Shown here: one piece after another, positions 5,985-14,386 of the stretch
Layout of the letters: every line of letters begins with the position of its first letter
Numbering within the stretch: position 1 is the stretch's first letter
Source: an uncultured Clostridia bacterium
GTDB taxonomy: Bacteria; Bacillota; Clostridia; Oscillospirales; CAG-272
Assembly: GCA_945485605.1 (NCBI GenBank)
Contig: CALYSG010000030.1
Location: forward strand, 1-14,835
DNA: 14,835 nucleotides
Direction: 5' to 3'
Translations under genes and position numbers: made by a program
Notes under the pieces: generated by a model
What the model was told of the DNA's origin: nothing
The model's input: only the letters and a program-made list of their open reading frames with translations
Database searches by the model: none

Positions 5985-7538
5985 ATGGACAACGGACAAA
6001 ATCCGGGCGGCGGTGAAAAACGACAGACGCTCAAGAAAAACATACAGTTCTATATACGGTTGGCAATAATTTACGCGCTGATCCTTATACTGTTGATCTT
6101 CGTCATTAACTTTGATTCGTTTTCCAAGACGATAGGACGCTTCATGCGCGTTATAATGCCTGTATTCTACGGCTTTCTTATCGCCTATCTGTGCAATCCC
6201 CTTCTGAAGCTCTTCATGGAGAAGGCTTTTCTTAAAATAAAATCGATCAGATGGCGGAAAATTCTGTCGATCTTATGCACATATCTTGTGGTCTTTCTCC
6301 TTATCTTCGCGATCCTTTTCGTGGTAATACAGCAGACAGTCATAAGCGTCCAGGATTTCATCGACAATATGCCGCAATATATCGCGCAGACCGAAAAGGT
6401 CATAGTCGACTTCATCAACAATCTACCCTTCCTTGATGAATCGGATGAGGCGCCCGAAGCAACATCGCCGACAACCGACGGAACGGGACAGGCAGTACCG
6501 AGCGACACTTCTCAGAGCGATACTGCAAAAGACGAAACCTCCGGCAGCGAGACCTCAAAAGCTCCCTCGACCGACACCGAAAATACGGACGATGACCGCC
6601 GACCTCATATCGTTACCGACGAAAACGGCAACCCGATATACGAAGACACGATAAACCTGTTTGATTTCTCGTTCACAAAGGAAGGCATCATAAAATGGGT
6701 CCGAGAATTCTTCAGCGATTCGGAAGCGATTCTGAAAACGGTCGGCAACAACATCGTCGCATCAAGCACCGCTGCTGTAGAGGTAGTCGTTAATATACTG
6801 CTCGGCTTCATTCTCTCGGTATATATCCTTGCCGACAAGGATAGTCTGCTTGCAAGGGCAAAAAAGCTTACCATTGCGATATTCGGAAAAGAAAAGGGGC
6901 AGCGTATGCTCGCCGTTGCCTCTTACTCCAATGAAACCATTGGAAAGTTCATTCAGGGCAAGCTGCTTGAATCGTTTATCTTCGGATGTGCGGCTTATGT
7001 TATCTTCCTCTGTTGCAGCATACCGAATGCCCTCATGATAGCTGTGCTCGTCGCGATCATGAACCTCGTTCCCATCTTCGGTCCCTTCCTCGGAGCTATC
7101 CCCGCCGGATTCCTCGTATTGCTCAGCGGAGATATCCGTAAGACTGTAATTTACGTTGTAATAATCGTGATTCTGACTCAGATAAACGGAAACTATATCT
7201 CTCCCCGTATCACAGGTAACAGAACCGGACTCACGGCGTTCGGCTCGATCACGGCTCTGCTTCTTATGAGCGGATACTTCGGTATTATCGGAATGTTCAT
7301 AGGAATACCCATATTCGCCGTCGTCATCAAGCTCATAAGCTCGGAAATGGATAAAAGGCTCGCCGACGCAGGGCTCTCGCAAGAGCTTGAGGACTACTAT
7401 TCACCCGAAGCTCTCGAAAGGCTCAGAGAATACAGGGATCAGAACAAAGGGAGTCATCACCACAATCTTGTCGGGATCACGGTCGAAGGTTTGCAGGCTC
7501 TGCTCAATAAGCTCTTCCGCAAAAAGAAGAAAAAATAA
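5985..7538 (+). CDS. AI-2E family transporter (PF01594-like) with Ser/Thr/Asp-rich insertion
   Basis: A 517-residue polytopic membrane protein of the AI-2E (TqsA/YdiK/YtvI-like) family. Start at 5985 is set by GAAGGAG (5971-5977), 7 bases upstream. Several hydrophobic helices are visible: two near residues 25-75, one near 90-118, and a cluster at 262-455. Family-typical segments are LVPIFGPFLGAIPAG (361-375) and QINGNYISPRITGNRTGL (399-416). Residues about 151-222 form a low-complexity acidic Ser/Thr/Asp-rich insertion in the large hydrophilic region that follows the third helix; it contains few hydrophobic residues and no Cys. The C-terminus is charged, with HHH and a lysine run. Members transport varied substrates (autoinducer-2, Na+(Li+)/H+ exchange), so the substrate is unknown here. 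It is the first gene of the plus-strand operon, 48 bases before htpG. Confidence 0.9.
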   Translation: MDNGQNPGGGEKRQTLKKNIQFYIRLAIIYALILILLIFVINFDSFSKTIGRFMRVIMPVFYGFLIAYLCNPLLKLFMEKAFLKIKSIRWRKILSILCTYLVVFLLIFAILFVVIQQTVISVQDFIDNMPQYIAQTEKVIVDFINNLPFLDESDEAPEATSPTTDGTGQAVPSDTSQSDTAKDETSGSETSKAPSTDTENTDDDRRPHIVTDENGNPIYEDTINLFDFSFTKEGIIKWVREFFSDSEAILKTVGNNIVASSTAAVEVVVNILLGFILSVYILADKDSLLARAKKLTIAIFGKEKGQRMLAVASYSNETIGKFIQGKLLESFIFGCAAYVIFLCCSIPNALMIAVLVAIMNLVPIFGPFLGAIPAGFLVLLSGDIRKTVIYVVIIVILTQINGNYISPRITGNRTGLTAFGSITALLLMSGYFGIIGMFIGIPIFAVVIKLISSEMDKRLADAGLSQELEDYYSPEALERLREYRDQNKGSHHHNLVGITVEGLQALLNKLFRKKKKK

Positions 7539-7586
7539 AATGCAATTCTTCCGGTGTTTGCCGGATAAACAGGAGATGTTTGAATT

Positions 7587-9467
7587 ATGTCGGATTTGAA
7601 AGAAGTAAAAAAAGGCGGTATATCGGTAGAAACCAACCATATATTCCCCATCATTAAGAAATGGCTTTATTCAGAGAAGGATATATTCCTGCGCGAGATA
7701 GTCTCAAACGCCGCCGATGCGGTAACGAAGAGAAAACGCCTTGTATCTCTCGGAAATGCAGAGGAGCCGACGGAGCCATACCGCATAGATGTCACGGTCG
7801 ACCGCGAAGCGGGAACGCTGACGGTCTCCGATAACGGCATCGGAATGAGCGCCGAAGAGCTTGAAAAATATCTCTGCAGCATCGCGCTTTCGGGCGCTCT
7901 CGACTTCATTCAGAAATATGAGAACGAAAACGACGCCTCTTCGTCGGGCATCATCGGGCACTTCGGACTCGGGTTTTATTCGGCATTCATGGTCAGCGAC
8001 AGAGTCAAGGTCGAATCGCGTTCATTTGACGGCTCGCCCGCAGTACAATGGGACTGCAACGATGCCGGAGAATACGAGCTTTCCGCGGGCGATCGCGAAG
8101 GTTGCGGAACCGATGTCATAATGTACATCGCAGAGAACGAGAAGGAATACCTTGACATCAACAAGATCCGCACGATCCTTAACCGCTACTGCGCCTTTAT
8201 GCCTGTGGAGATCTACCTTTCTGACGGATCTGAAGAAAAAAACGATAATTCCGATAATGATGAAAAAGGAAAAGAAGCTGAGCCTATAAACGACACGACT
8301 CCTCTATGGCTGAAGAATCCCTCCGAATGTACGGAAGAGGAGTATAAGGACTTCTACCATAAGGTCTTCTCCGACCTTCACGACCCTCTGTTCTGGATCC
8401 ATCTCAATGTCGACTATCCCCTCAACTTTAAGGGCATCCTGTACTTTCCTCGTATCGCAAACGAATATGAGTCGATCGAAGGTCAGGTAAAGCTCTACTA
8501 CAATCAGGTATTCGTATCCGACAATATAAAAGAGATACTTCCCGATTACCTTCTGATGCTTAAGGGCGTACTTGATTGCCCCGAGCTTCCTCTCAATGTC
8601 TCGAGGAGCTACCTCCAGACAAACTCCTACGTCCGGAAGCTCTCGGCTCATATAGTCAAAAAAGTTGCCGACAAACTGAATTCCATGCTTTCGACCGACC
8701 GCGAGGAATATCAGCGCGTGTTTGAGGATATAAGGACCTTCATCGAATACGCCTGCCTACGTGACAGGAAATTCTACGATAAGGTCAAGGACTCGGTTAT
8801 GCTTCACATCACCGACGGGAGCTATATGACAGTCAATGAATACCTTGAAGCGGCAAAGGAGACCAACGAAAACAAGATCTACTACACCACCGACCGTGCG
8901 CTCCAGTCGCAGTATATCTCGATGCTGGAAGGCGAGGGCATAAAAGTCGCCCTTATGGAGCATATGATCGACACACAATACGCCGCTATGTGTGAGGAAC
9001 TCTCAGACAACGGTGTTAAGTATCTGCGCGTTGATGCCGAGCTTGCCGACGCGCTTAAGGGCGACGGTGAAGCCTCCGAGAACGAAAAGCTTCGCGAGCT
9101 CTTTAAGAAGGTCAGCGGCAACAATGAGCTTACGGTCAGCTTCTGCCCTCTCAAAGACGAAAAGGTCCCCGCTCTTCTGAGTATCCCCGAGGAATCGCGC
9201 CGTATGGAAGAAATGATGCGCCTGTACCGCATAAAGACTTCGGGGGATGGCGGCGAATCCCTCATGCCTACGGCTATGACGCTTACCCTTAACACCAACG
9301 CCGCGCTGACTGAGAAACTCTCGTATCTCTGCGATACCGACGAAAAAAAGGCCGAGAAGATCGCATCCTATGTCTACAAGCTCTCGCTTCTCTCGCAGAA
9401 AAAGCTCTCGCCGGAGGAAATGAATGCCTTTATGGCGGAGAGCTTTGAGCTTCTCGGAAGTCTCTGA
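7587..9467 (+). CDS. htpG: Molecular chaperone HtpG (bacterial Hsp90)
   Basis: A 626-residue cytosolic ATP-dependent chaperone of normal bacterial Hsp90 length. The GHKL ATPase motifs are clear: EIVSNAADA with Glu37, Asn41 and Asp44, then DNGIGMS at 82-88, and the glycine-rich lid GHFGLGFYSAF at 124-134. The lid segment reads CSIALSGALDF where E. coli has TIAKSGT; similar wording is usual in clostridial HtpG. The middle domain has LNVSRSYLQTN, which carries the catalytic-loop arginine. An acidic, Asn/Lys-rich linker lies near residues 213-238. The start is ATG 7587; AGGAG at 7571-7575 is 11 bases away, a rather long spacing. The TGA stop overlaps the ATG of the next gene by one base, implying translational coupling. 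Confidence 0.97.
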   Translation: MSDLKEVKKGGISVETNHIFPIIKKWLYSEKDIFLREIVSNAADAVTKRKRLVSLGNAEEPTEPYRIDVTVDREAGTLTVSDNGIGMSAEELEKYLCSIALSGALDFIQKYENENDASSSGIIGHFGLGFYSAFMVSDRVKVESRSFDGSPAVQWDCNDAGEYELSAGDREGCGTDVIMYIAENEKEYLDINKIRTILNRYCAFMPVEIYLSDGSEEKNDNSDNDEKGKEAEPINDTTPLWLKNPSECTEEEYKDFYHKVFSDLHDPLFWIHLNVDYPLNFKGILYFPRIANEYESIEGQVKLYYNQVFVSDNIKEILPDYLLMLKGVLDCPELPLNVSRSYLQTNSYVRKLSAHIVKKVADKLNSMLSTDREEYQRVFEDIRTFIEYACLRDRKFYDKVKDSVMLHITDGSYMTVNEYLEAAKETNENKIYYTTDRALQSQYISMLEGEGIKVALMEHMIDTQYAAMCEELSDNGVKYLRVDAELADALKGDGEASENEKLRELFKKVSGNNELTVSFCPLKDEKVPALLSIPEESRRMEEMMRLYRIKTSGDGGESLMPTAMTLTLNTNAALTEKLSYLCDTDEKKAEKIASYVYKLSLLSQKKLSPEEMNAFMAESFELLGSL

Positions 9468-10357
9468 TGCCGAGAAACCTTACCGGTGATCGCGGGACAG
9501 ACGCGATAATGGATTCACTTTCGGAGCTTGACGGTCGTGCTGCGGTGCTGAAAAGTCAAAGAGAGGCTGAAATGCACGAGCTTGTCCTCCATCTTTCCGA
9601 AATAAAGGGCGGACGCGCAACGGCTGTGCTCTCCGGAATATCACTAACGGGAGGTTCGGAAGGCGACAGAGCCGCCGCGGTGCTTGAGCACACCGCCTTC
9701 TGCCGCGAATATCTTGCCGCATTCCCGGGGCGGACAGACTACAAAAAATCAATATTTTTCGGCTCTGAGGATTTTATCTCCTCAAAAAAAAGCATAGGAT
9801 ATGTAAAGAACGAATTCTCATCACGTGCGCTGAACATCTTTTCCGGCTTTCTGCCGGGATATATGTCCGAAGCATCTCACGGATATGACGCCATGTGCGA
9901 GGATATCTACTCGGGGCAGCTCGAATACGGGATAATTCCATTATGCAACATGAATGACGGCCGTCTTCCGGTCTTTTACGGGCTGATAAACAGATACGAG
10001 CTGAAAATCGTCTCGGTCTGTCGCATCGTGAGCAGTGAAAGCGGCAGCACGCTCTTTGCCCTTATCGGAAAAAGCATAGCCTACCCCGACACACGCTTCG
10101 GGAAACAGACCTGCCTCGAGCTTTTCGTGACAATCGGAAGCGGACACAGCCTTACGGAGATGCTCTGTGCCGCCGAAGCTTGCGGAATGGAGCTTCTGAG
10201 ACTTGATTCGTTCGGTGGCTTCTCGTCGGTCGGCGAAGGTACGGCATTCAGCCCCGTCTTTTCAATATCCGGTGCGGATACCGAGACCTTTCTGCTCTAT
10301 ATGACGGCAGATTTCCCGCAATACACTCCCGTAGGCATATACAGTATAGTAGAATAA
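9467..10357 (+). CDS. Degenerate prephenate-dehydratase/ACT-like protein, probably not catalytic
   Basis: A 296-residue protein without certain assignment. Residues about 108-205 resemble one lobe of prephenate dehydratase: IGYVKNEFSSRAL, then EDIYSGQLEYGIIPLCNMNDG (compare the family's EAVESGxADYGVxPIENSxxG), then STLFALIGKS where the catalytic TRF motif is expected. The second lobe (about 70-80 residues in PheA) appears to be missing, and the key Thr-Arg-Phe reads Thr-Leu-Phe. Residues about 213-292 resemble the C-terminal ACT domain (LELFVTIGSGHSLTEML, MELLRLDSFG). Residues 1-85 are helical with KSQREAEMHELVLHLSEIKG and could be a remnant chorismate-mutase helix, but this is weak. It shares a TGATG junction with htpG. 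I infer a ligand sensor or pseudoenzyme rather than a phenylalanine-biosynthesis enzyme. The gene is real; the fold call is moderate. Confidence 0.6.
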   Translation: MPRNLTGDRGTDAIMDSLSELDGRAAVLKSQREAEMHELVLHLSEIKGGRATAVLSGISLTGGSEGDRAAAVLEHTAFCREYLAAFPGRTDYKKSIFFGSEDFISSKKSIGYVKNEFSSRALNIFSGFLPGYMSEASHGYDAMCEDIYSGQLEYGIIPLCNMNDGRLPVFYGLINRYELKIVSVCRIVSSESGSTLFALIGKSIAYPDTRFGKQTCLELFVTIGSGHSLTEMLCAAEACGMELLRLDSFGGFSSVGEGTAFSPVFSISGADTETFLLYMTADFPQYTPVGIYSIVE

Positions 10358-10392
10358 AACGTAAAAATACCATACGGAAAGGAAATTTAATA

Positions 10393-10662
10393 ATGAAAGA
10401 TCATATCACATATACTACTTCGGGCACCTGCTCGCGCAAGATCGATATCGATATAGAAAACGGGATAGTCACCGATGTGAAATTTCTCGGAGGCTGCTCC
10501 GGTAATACCCAGGGAGTCGCAGGGCTCGTTCGCGGAATGAAGATCGATGACATTATCAGTCGCCTTGACGGCATACGTTGCGGAGCAAAGGGCACGTCCT
10601 GTCCCGATCAGCTCGCCCGCGCGCTCAAGCAGTACAAAAACGGCAAAAAGGAGAGTGTATGA
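10393..10662 (+). CDS. Free-standing TSCPD-domain protein (TIGR03905 family)
   Basis: An 89-residue single-domain protein containing the TSCPD signature at residues 68-72 (GTSCPDQLA). Four cysteines at conserved family positions (Cys13, Cys35, Cys63, Cys70) lie in SGTCSRKI, FLGGCSGN, GIRCGAKG and TSCPD, suggesting metal binding or redox chemistry. The TSCPD domain (PF12637) also occurs at the C-terminus of adenosylcobalamin-dependent ribonucleotide reductases; the function of the free-standing form is not established. AAAGGA (10378-10383) lies upstream of the ATG with about 9 bases between. Its TGA overlaps the next ATG in an ATGA tetranucleotide, so it is coupled to the phosphohexomutase. 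Confidence 0.88.
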   Translation: MKDHITYTTSGTCSRKIDIDIENGIVTDVKFLGGCSGNTQGVAGLVRGMKIDDIISRLDGIRCGAKGTSCPDQLARALKQYKNGKKESV

Positions 10663-12386
10663 ATTTGACGTACCTTGATAATTACGAAAAGTGGCTTTCT
10701 TCCGACAGCCTTTCGGCAGAAGAAAAAGCAGAGCTTAGTGCAATATCCGGCGATGACCGCGAGATACGCGAACGTTTTTCCTTCGGTCTGACCTTCGGAA
10801 CCGGCGGGCTTCGCGGGATCATGAAGACCGGAATGAATGCTATGAACGTTCACACGGTTGCACAGGCAACTCAGGGACTCGCAAACCATATCCTTAAATG
10901 CAAAAAGGACAACGGCGGTGTCGTCGTCGGAAGAGACAGTCGCATAAACTCGGAACTTTTCGCAAAGACCGCCGCCCGCGTCCTCGCCGCAAACGGAATA
11001 AAGGTCTATATATTCCGTGATATTCAGCCGACACCCGAGCTTTCCTTCGCACTGCGTCGGCTCGGTTGCACGGCGGGCGTAAATATCACCGCATCACACA
11101 ACCCGAAGGAATACAACGGCTACAAGGCTTATTGGGAGGACGGCGCACAGCTCTCGCTCGATGACGCCGATGCGGTAAAAGCCGAGATCGACGCGACCGA
11201 CGTTTTCGCCGACGTTAAATACACCGACTTCGACGAAGCGGTTGAAAAAGGGCTCATAACCTACCTCGGAGAAGAAATGGATGAGGCTTACCTTGCCGCT
11301 GTAAGAGCCGAGGCGGTCAACCCGGATGTCATTTCCGCAGATGCAGATAACCTCAAAATAGTTTATTCGCCGCTCCACGGAACGGGTTATAAGCTCGTTC
11401 CCGAGCTTCTCCGCAGTCTCGGGCTGAAAAACCTCTACGTCGTACCCGAGCAGGCAGAACCCGACGGCACTTTCCCGACGGTAAAAAAGCCAAATCCGGA
11501 ATACCGGGAGACTCTCAGCCTCGGGATCGGGCTTGCCAACAAGGTCGGAAGTGATCTGATGTTCGCAAATGACCCTGACGCAGACCGCATGGGCGCGGTC
11601 GCAAGAGCAAAAGACGGCAGCTTCGTCACGATCACCGGAAATCAGATGGGTGCTCTCCTTCTCGACTATATTCTCACGGCATACGAAGAGACCGGCACCA
11701 TGCCGAAGGAGCCCTACGCCGTAAAAACGATAGTATCTACCGAGCTTGTCACACGAATATGCCGCGCACACGGGATAAGACTTTACAATGTCCTTACCGG
11801 CTTTAAATTCATCGCCGAGGTCATCAAGAAGCGCGAGGCTGAAGGTCACGGCACCTTCGTCTTCGGCTTTGAGGAGAGCTACGGCTACATGAAGGGAACC
11901 TACGCACGCGATAAAGACGGCGTCGTCGCCGCGATGCTCGTCTGCGAAATGACGGCATACTATAAGCTGAAGGGCATGACCCTTATCGACGCACTTGAGG
12001 CTCTGTGGGCTAAGACGGGCTACTCGCTCGAATCTACCGACGAGCTCTATATCGAGGGGCTCGACGGTGCCGAAAAGATAAAGGCAATAATGGAAAAGCT
12101 CCGCGAGGATCCCCCGAAGACACTCGGTGGCGTAAAGGTCGAAGCGATCGGAGATTACCTGAAAGGCGAGTTTACCGACACCGCAACGGGCAAAAAGTCC
12201 CCGACGGGCCTTCCCGAATCGAATGTGATGTATTTCCGTACCGAAACGGGCGACGTAGTGATCGCGCGTCCGTCGGGTACCGAGCCGAAGATCAAATTCT
12301 ACTATCTCGTGTCCTCATCTGACAAGGAGCACGCGCCCGCATTGCTCGAGGCTTACAAAGCATCAATAGCGACTTACAAAAACTGA
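10659..12386 (+). CDS. Phosphoglucomutase/phosphomannomutase (alpha-D-phosphohexomutase)
   Basis: A 575-residue cytosolic enzyme that interconverts hexose 1- and 6-phosphates, feeding nucleotide-sugar and cell-envelope synthesis. The start at 10659 is set by AAGGAG (10648-10653), 5 bases upstream. All four active-site elements are present: the phosphoserine loop TASHNPKEYNG (Ser146), the magnesium loop DPDADR (305-310), the sugar-binding GFEESYG (403-409) and the phosphate-binding RPSGTEPK (537-544). Length and motifs match the PgcA/PGM2-like Firmicute group (about 580 aa) rather than the shorter GlmM group, whose product is glucosamine phosphate. It is the last gene of the plus-strand operon and is followed directly by a strong terminator. 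Preference for glucose versus mannose cannot be read from sequence. Confidence 0.95.
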   Translation: MNLTYLDNYEKWLSSDSLSAEEKAELSAISGDDREIRERFSFGLTFGTGGLRGIMKTGMNAMNVHTVAQATQGLANHILKCKKDNGGVVVGRDSRINSELFAKTAARVLAANGIKVYIFRDIQPTPELSFALRRLGCTAGVNITASHNPKEYNGYKAYWEDGAQLSLDDADAVKAEIDATDVFADVKYTDFDEAVEKGLITYLGEEMDEAYLAAVRAEAVNPDVISADADNLKIVYSPLHGTGYKLVPELLRSLGLKNLYVVPEQAEPDGTFPTVKKPNPEYRETLSLGIGLANKVGSDLMFANDPDADRMGAVARAKDGSFVTITGNQMGALLLDYILTAYEETGTMPKEPYAVKTIVSTELVTRICRAHGIRLYNVLTGFKFIAEVIKKREAEGHGTFVFGFEESYGYMKGTYARDKDGVVAAMLVCEMTAYYKLKGMTLIDALEALWAKTGYSLESTDELYIEGLDGAEKIKAIMEKLREDPPKTLGGVKVEAIGDYLKGEFTDTATGKKSPTGLPESNVMYFRTETGDVVIARPSGTEPKIKFYYLVSSSDKEHAPALLEAYKASIATYKN

Positions 12387-12430
12387 ATGAAAAATGCTTC
12401 GGCAGAACTGCCGAAGCATTTTTCATTTAT
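12387..12430. terminator. Strong bidirectional terminator
   Basis: An 18-bp perfect stem (12387-12404 with 12409-12426) closes a GAAC loop; the core reads ATGCTTCGGCA and its complement, flanked by A-run and T-run. The A/T ends let it work for both converging transcripts. It starts on the base after the phosphohexomutase stop, and the yigZ stop codon (12423-12425) lies inside the stem. Confidence 0.9.
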
Positions 12431-13040
12431 CGAGCCTGTGTCCCGTGATATGCGGTACGGCGCGTCCCGCAGTAAGCTCGGAAAAGCGTTTGATCGCGCC
12501 GTCTGCCACCTCGTCCTTCACGGCAAAGCGCAGGAGCACCGAGTCGGTAAAATCCGTGCCGTCGATATGTGCTCCGAACCTCGGCAGCTCGTTCTGTATC
12601 TTCTGATAGTCGGGATAAGTCAGCCTGACGGAAAGCTCCGAAAAGCTCTCGTAGGTCACGATACCCGCCGCCTGTACTGCAAGAGATGCCGCCTTTGAGT
12701 AAGCCCTCACGAGTCCGCCCGCGCCGAGAAGTATACCGCCGAAGTATCTCGTGACGACGACGCATGTGTCGTCGACCCCCGATTTTCTTATCGTGTCGAG
12801 CGTAGGCATTCCCGCCGTCCCGGTAGGTTCTCCGTCGTCCGAATAGCGTGCGACCACTCCGTCCTTCATATAATACGCCCAGACATTGTGCGTAGCGTCG
12901 CGGTAAGCCGCCTGCTTTTCCTTCACGAACGCCATAGCCTCATCAACGTCGGATACATGGCAGGCGTGACCTATAAAGACCGATCTTTTCTCCTCAAATT
13001 CGGCGGAGGCTGACGTTCCGACAGTCGTGTATGTCTTCAT
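12423..13040 (-). CDS. yigZ: YigZ/IMPACT-family protein (UPF0029)
   Basis: A 205-residue protein of the YigZ/YvyE family, related to the N-terminal part of eukaryotic IMPACT. Characteristic segments are EKRSVFIGHA (17-26), DATHNVWAY (48-56), YSDDGEPTGTAGMP (66-79) and VVVTRYFGGILLGAGGLVRAYS (94-115). The C-terminal portion (about 135-205) has the ferredoxin-like UPF0029 C-terminal fold by family knowledge. The biochemical role is not firmly established; ribosome or translation-related roles have been proposed for relatives. It overlaps the hflX stop as ATGA, and its ribosome binding site (GGAGAAGGA) lies in the hflX end, so it is translationally coupled to that ribosome-associated GTPase. It ends in the bidirectional terminator. 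Confidence 0.92.
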   Translation of the reverse strand: MKTYTTVGTSASAEFEEKRSVFIGHACHVSDVDEAMAFVKEKQAAYRDATHNVWAYYMKDGVVARYSDDGEPTGTAGMPTLDTIRKSGVDDTCVVVTRYFGGILLGAGGLVRAYSKAASLAVQAAGIVTYESFSELSVRLTYPDYQKIQNELPRFGAHIDGTDFTDSVLLRFAVKDEVADGAIKRFSELTAGRAVPHITGHRLDK

Positions 13041-14311
13041 TCCTTCTCCTCCGAGAGGTAATCGCGAAGCATTCCGCGCACCTTCGCGTCGACAGTGGCG
13101 CAGACTCTGATACTCTCGTCGCCGTATTGTACGTCTGTCACAGTCGCGTTACGGTAGAGCGTATTGAGCACCCCCGCTTCGCTGTTCGGTATGACGAATA
13201 CCTCATTCGTCTTGCCCGAGAGCACGATCTTTTCGAGCCTATCTACAAAATGCTCTATCCCCTGCCCCGTTTTTGCCGAGATATAGCAGATATTGTCGGG
13301 GCGCTCGACACCGAACGGTATCTCGCCGGCAGCGCCTATATCGCACTTGTTGAATACATAAAGCGTTGGCTTATCAACGGCACCAAGTTCGTTGAGGGTA
13401 TTCTCGGTGACCTCGAGCTGAGAAAGATGCTCGGGATCGGAGGCGTCGCAGATTATTATAAGGATATCGGCATAAACTGCCTCGTCGAGAGTAGATCTGA
13501 AAGCCTTTACAAGCTGATGCGGCAGATTTCTGATAAAGCCGACCGTATCGGTCAGCAGCACGGTCTCCCCGCCCGGAAGCGTGAATTTCCTCGTCGTCGG
13601 GTCGAGCGTCGCAAAAAGCTTGTCCTCGGCAAGTATCCCCGCATCGGTCAAACGGTTAAGAAGGGTAGACTTTCCGGCGTTCGTATAGCCGACGATAGCG
13701 ACCTTCGGTATTCCGCTCCTGTCACGCGCGACGCGCATAGTGCGACGCGTCTTTTCAAGCTCCGCAAGCTCGTCCTCGAGTGCCTTTACCCTTCTTTGTA
13801 TATGACGGCGATCGGTCTCAAGCTGAGATTCACCCGGTCCTCGCGTGCCGATACCTCCGCCGAGACGAGACATCTCGGCACCCTTGCCGATAAGCCTCGG
13901 CGCAGTATACTTAAGCTGTGCAAGCTCGACCTGGAGTTTCCCTTCTCCGCTCCCGGCATGAAGTGCAAAAATATCGAGTATAAGCATCGTTCTGTCAATG
14001 ACGCGGACATCCTTCAGGATATTTTCAAGGTTCCTTATCTGCGAAGGAGACAGCTCACTGTCAAAAACGGCAAGCTCGACTCCGTTCTCATGACAGAGGA
14101 AGGCAAGCTCGGCTGCCTTACCCTCTCCTATAAGAGTCGCGGGGTTCGGGGATTTTAACTGCTGCGTCATACGTATGGCGACCTCGCCTCCGGCAGTGTC
14201 AAGAAGGCGCGTAAGCTCGTCAAGCGAAATGTTGACCTCCGTTTCACCGACGCCCCCGGTTATAACGCCGACGATCGCGGCTTTGCTGAATTCTTTGATC
14301 TTATCTTCCAT
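13037..14311 (-). CDS. hflX: Ribosome-associated GTPase HflX
   Basis: A 424-residue GTPase of the Obg-HflX group that binds the large ribosomal subunit and can split stalled or heat-damaged ribosomes. I start it at the ATG at 14311 because AAGGAC (14316-14321) lies just upstream; an in-frame ATG at 14374 would run through the rpmE terminator. The N-terminal HflX domain includes NPATLIGEGK (56-65) and GGGIGTRGPGE (151-161), followed by a coiled-coil-like stretch at 168-195. G motifs: GYTNAGKST (208-216), TLDPTTRK (235-242), DTVGF (255-259), NKCD (321-324) and SAKTG (345-349). It is 75 bases downstream of rpmE, with a terminator between, so its expression needs read-through or an unseen promoter. 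Confidence 0.95.
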   Translation of the reverse strand: MEDKIKEFSKAAIVGVITGGVGETEVNISLDELTRLLDTAGGEVAIRMTQQLKSPNPATLIGEGKAAELAFLCHENGVELAVFDSELSPSQIRNLENILKDVRVIDRTMLILDIFALHAGSGEGKLQVELAQLKYTAPRLIGKGAEMSRLGGGIGTRGPGESQLETDRRHIQRRVKALEDELAELEKTRRTMRVARDRSGIPKVAIVGYTNAGKSTLLNRLTDAGILAEDKLFATLDPTTRKFTLPGGETVLLTDTVGFIRNLPHQLVKAFRSTLDEAVYADILIIICDASDPEHLSQLEVTENTLNELGAVDKPTLYVFNKCDIGAAGEIPFGVERPDNICYISAKTGQGIEHFVDRLEKIVLSGKTNEVFVIPNSEAGVLNTLYRNATVTDVQYGDESIRVCATVDAKVRGMLRDYLSEEKE

Positions 14312-14329
14312 AAAAGTCCTTCCGGCAAA

Positions 14330-14372
14330 AGCAAAATAAAAAGAAAGCGGGCAGATACGATATGTACTGCCC
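14330..14372 (-). terminator. Terminator between rpmE and hflX
   Basis: GGGCAG (14349-14354) pairs with CTGCCC (14367-14372), with inner TAC/GTA pairs around a GATAT loop. On the minus strand it is followed by GCTTTCTTTTTATTTTGC, a good U-rich tail. It should make most transcripts monocistronic for rpmE and keep hflX lower. Confidence 0.78.
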
Positions 14373-14386
14373 ACATACGATAAGGA

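Noticed and set aside
7550..7565. TCCGG/CCGGA hairpin between the AI-2E gene and htpG as a terminator
   Set aside because: The stem is only 5 bp and is followed by TAAACAGG, with no T tract; the genes are probably co-transcribed.
11094..11849. 251-codon minus-strand frame inside the phosphohexomutase
   Set aside because: It lies fully within a gene with intact active-site motifs and shows no protein-like motifs of its own.
12387..12698. Plus-strand frame starting ATGAAAAATGC after the phosphohexomutase
   Set aside because: The ATG is the first base of a terminator stem, there is no ribosome binding site, and the rest is antisense to yigZ.
13031..14158. Long open frame (375 codons) opposite hflX
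   Set aside because: It is antisense to a GTPase with all G motifs, has no ribosome binding site and its translation resembles no family; it is a codon-bias shadow.
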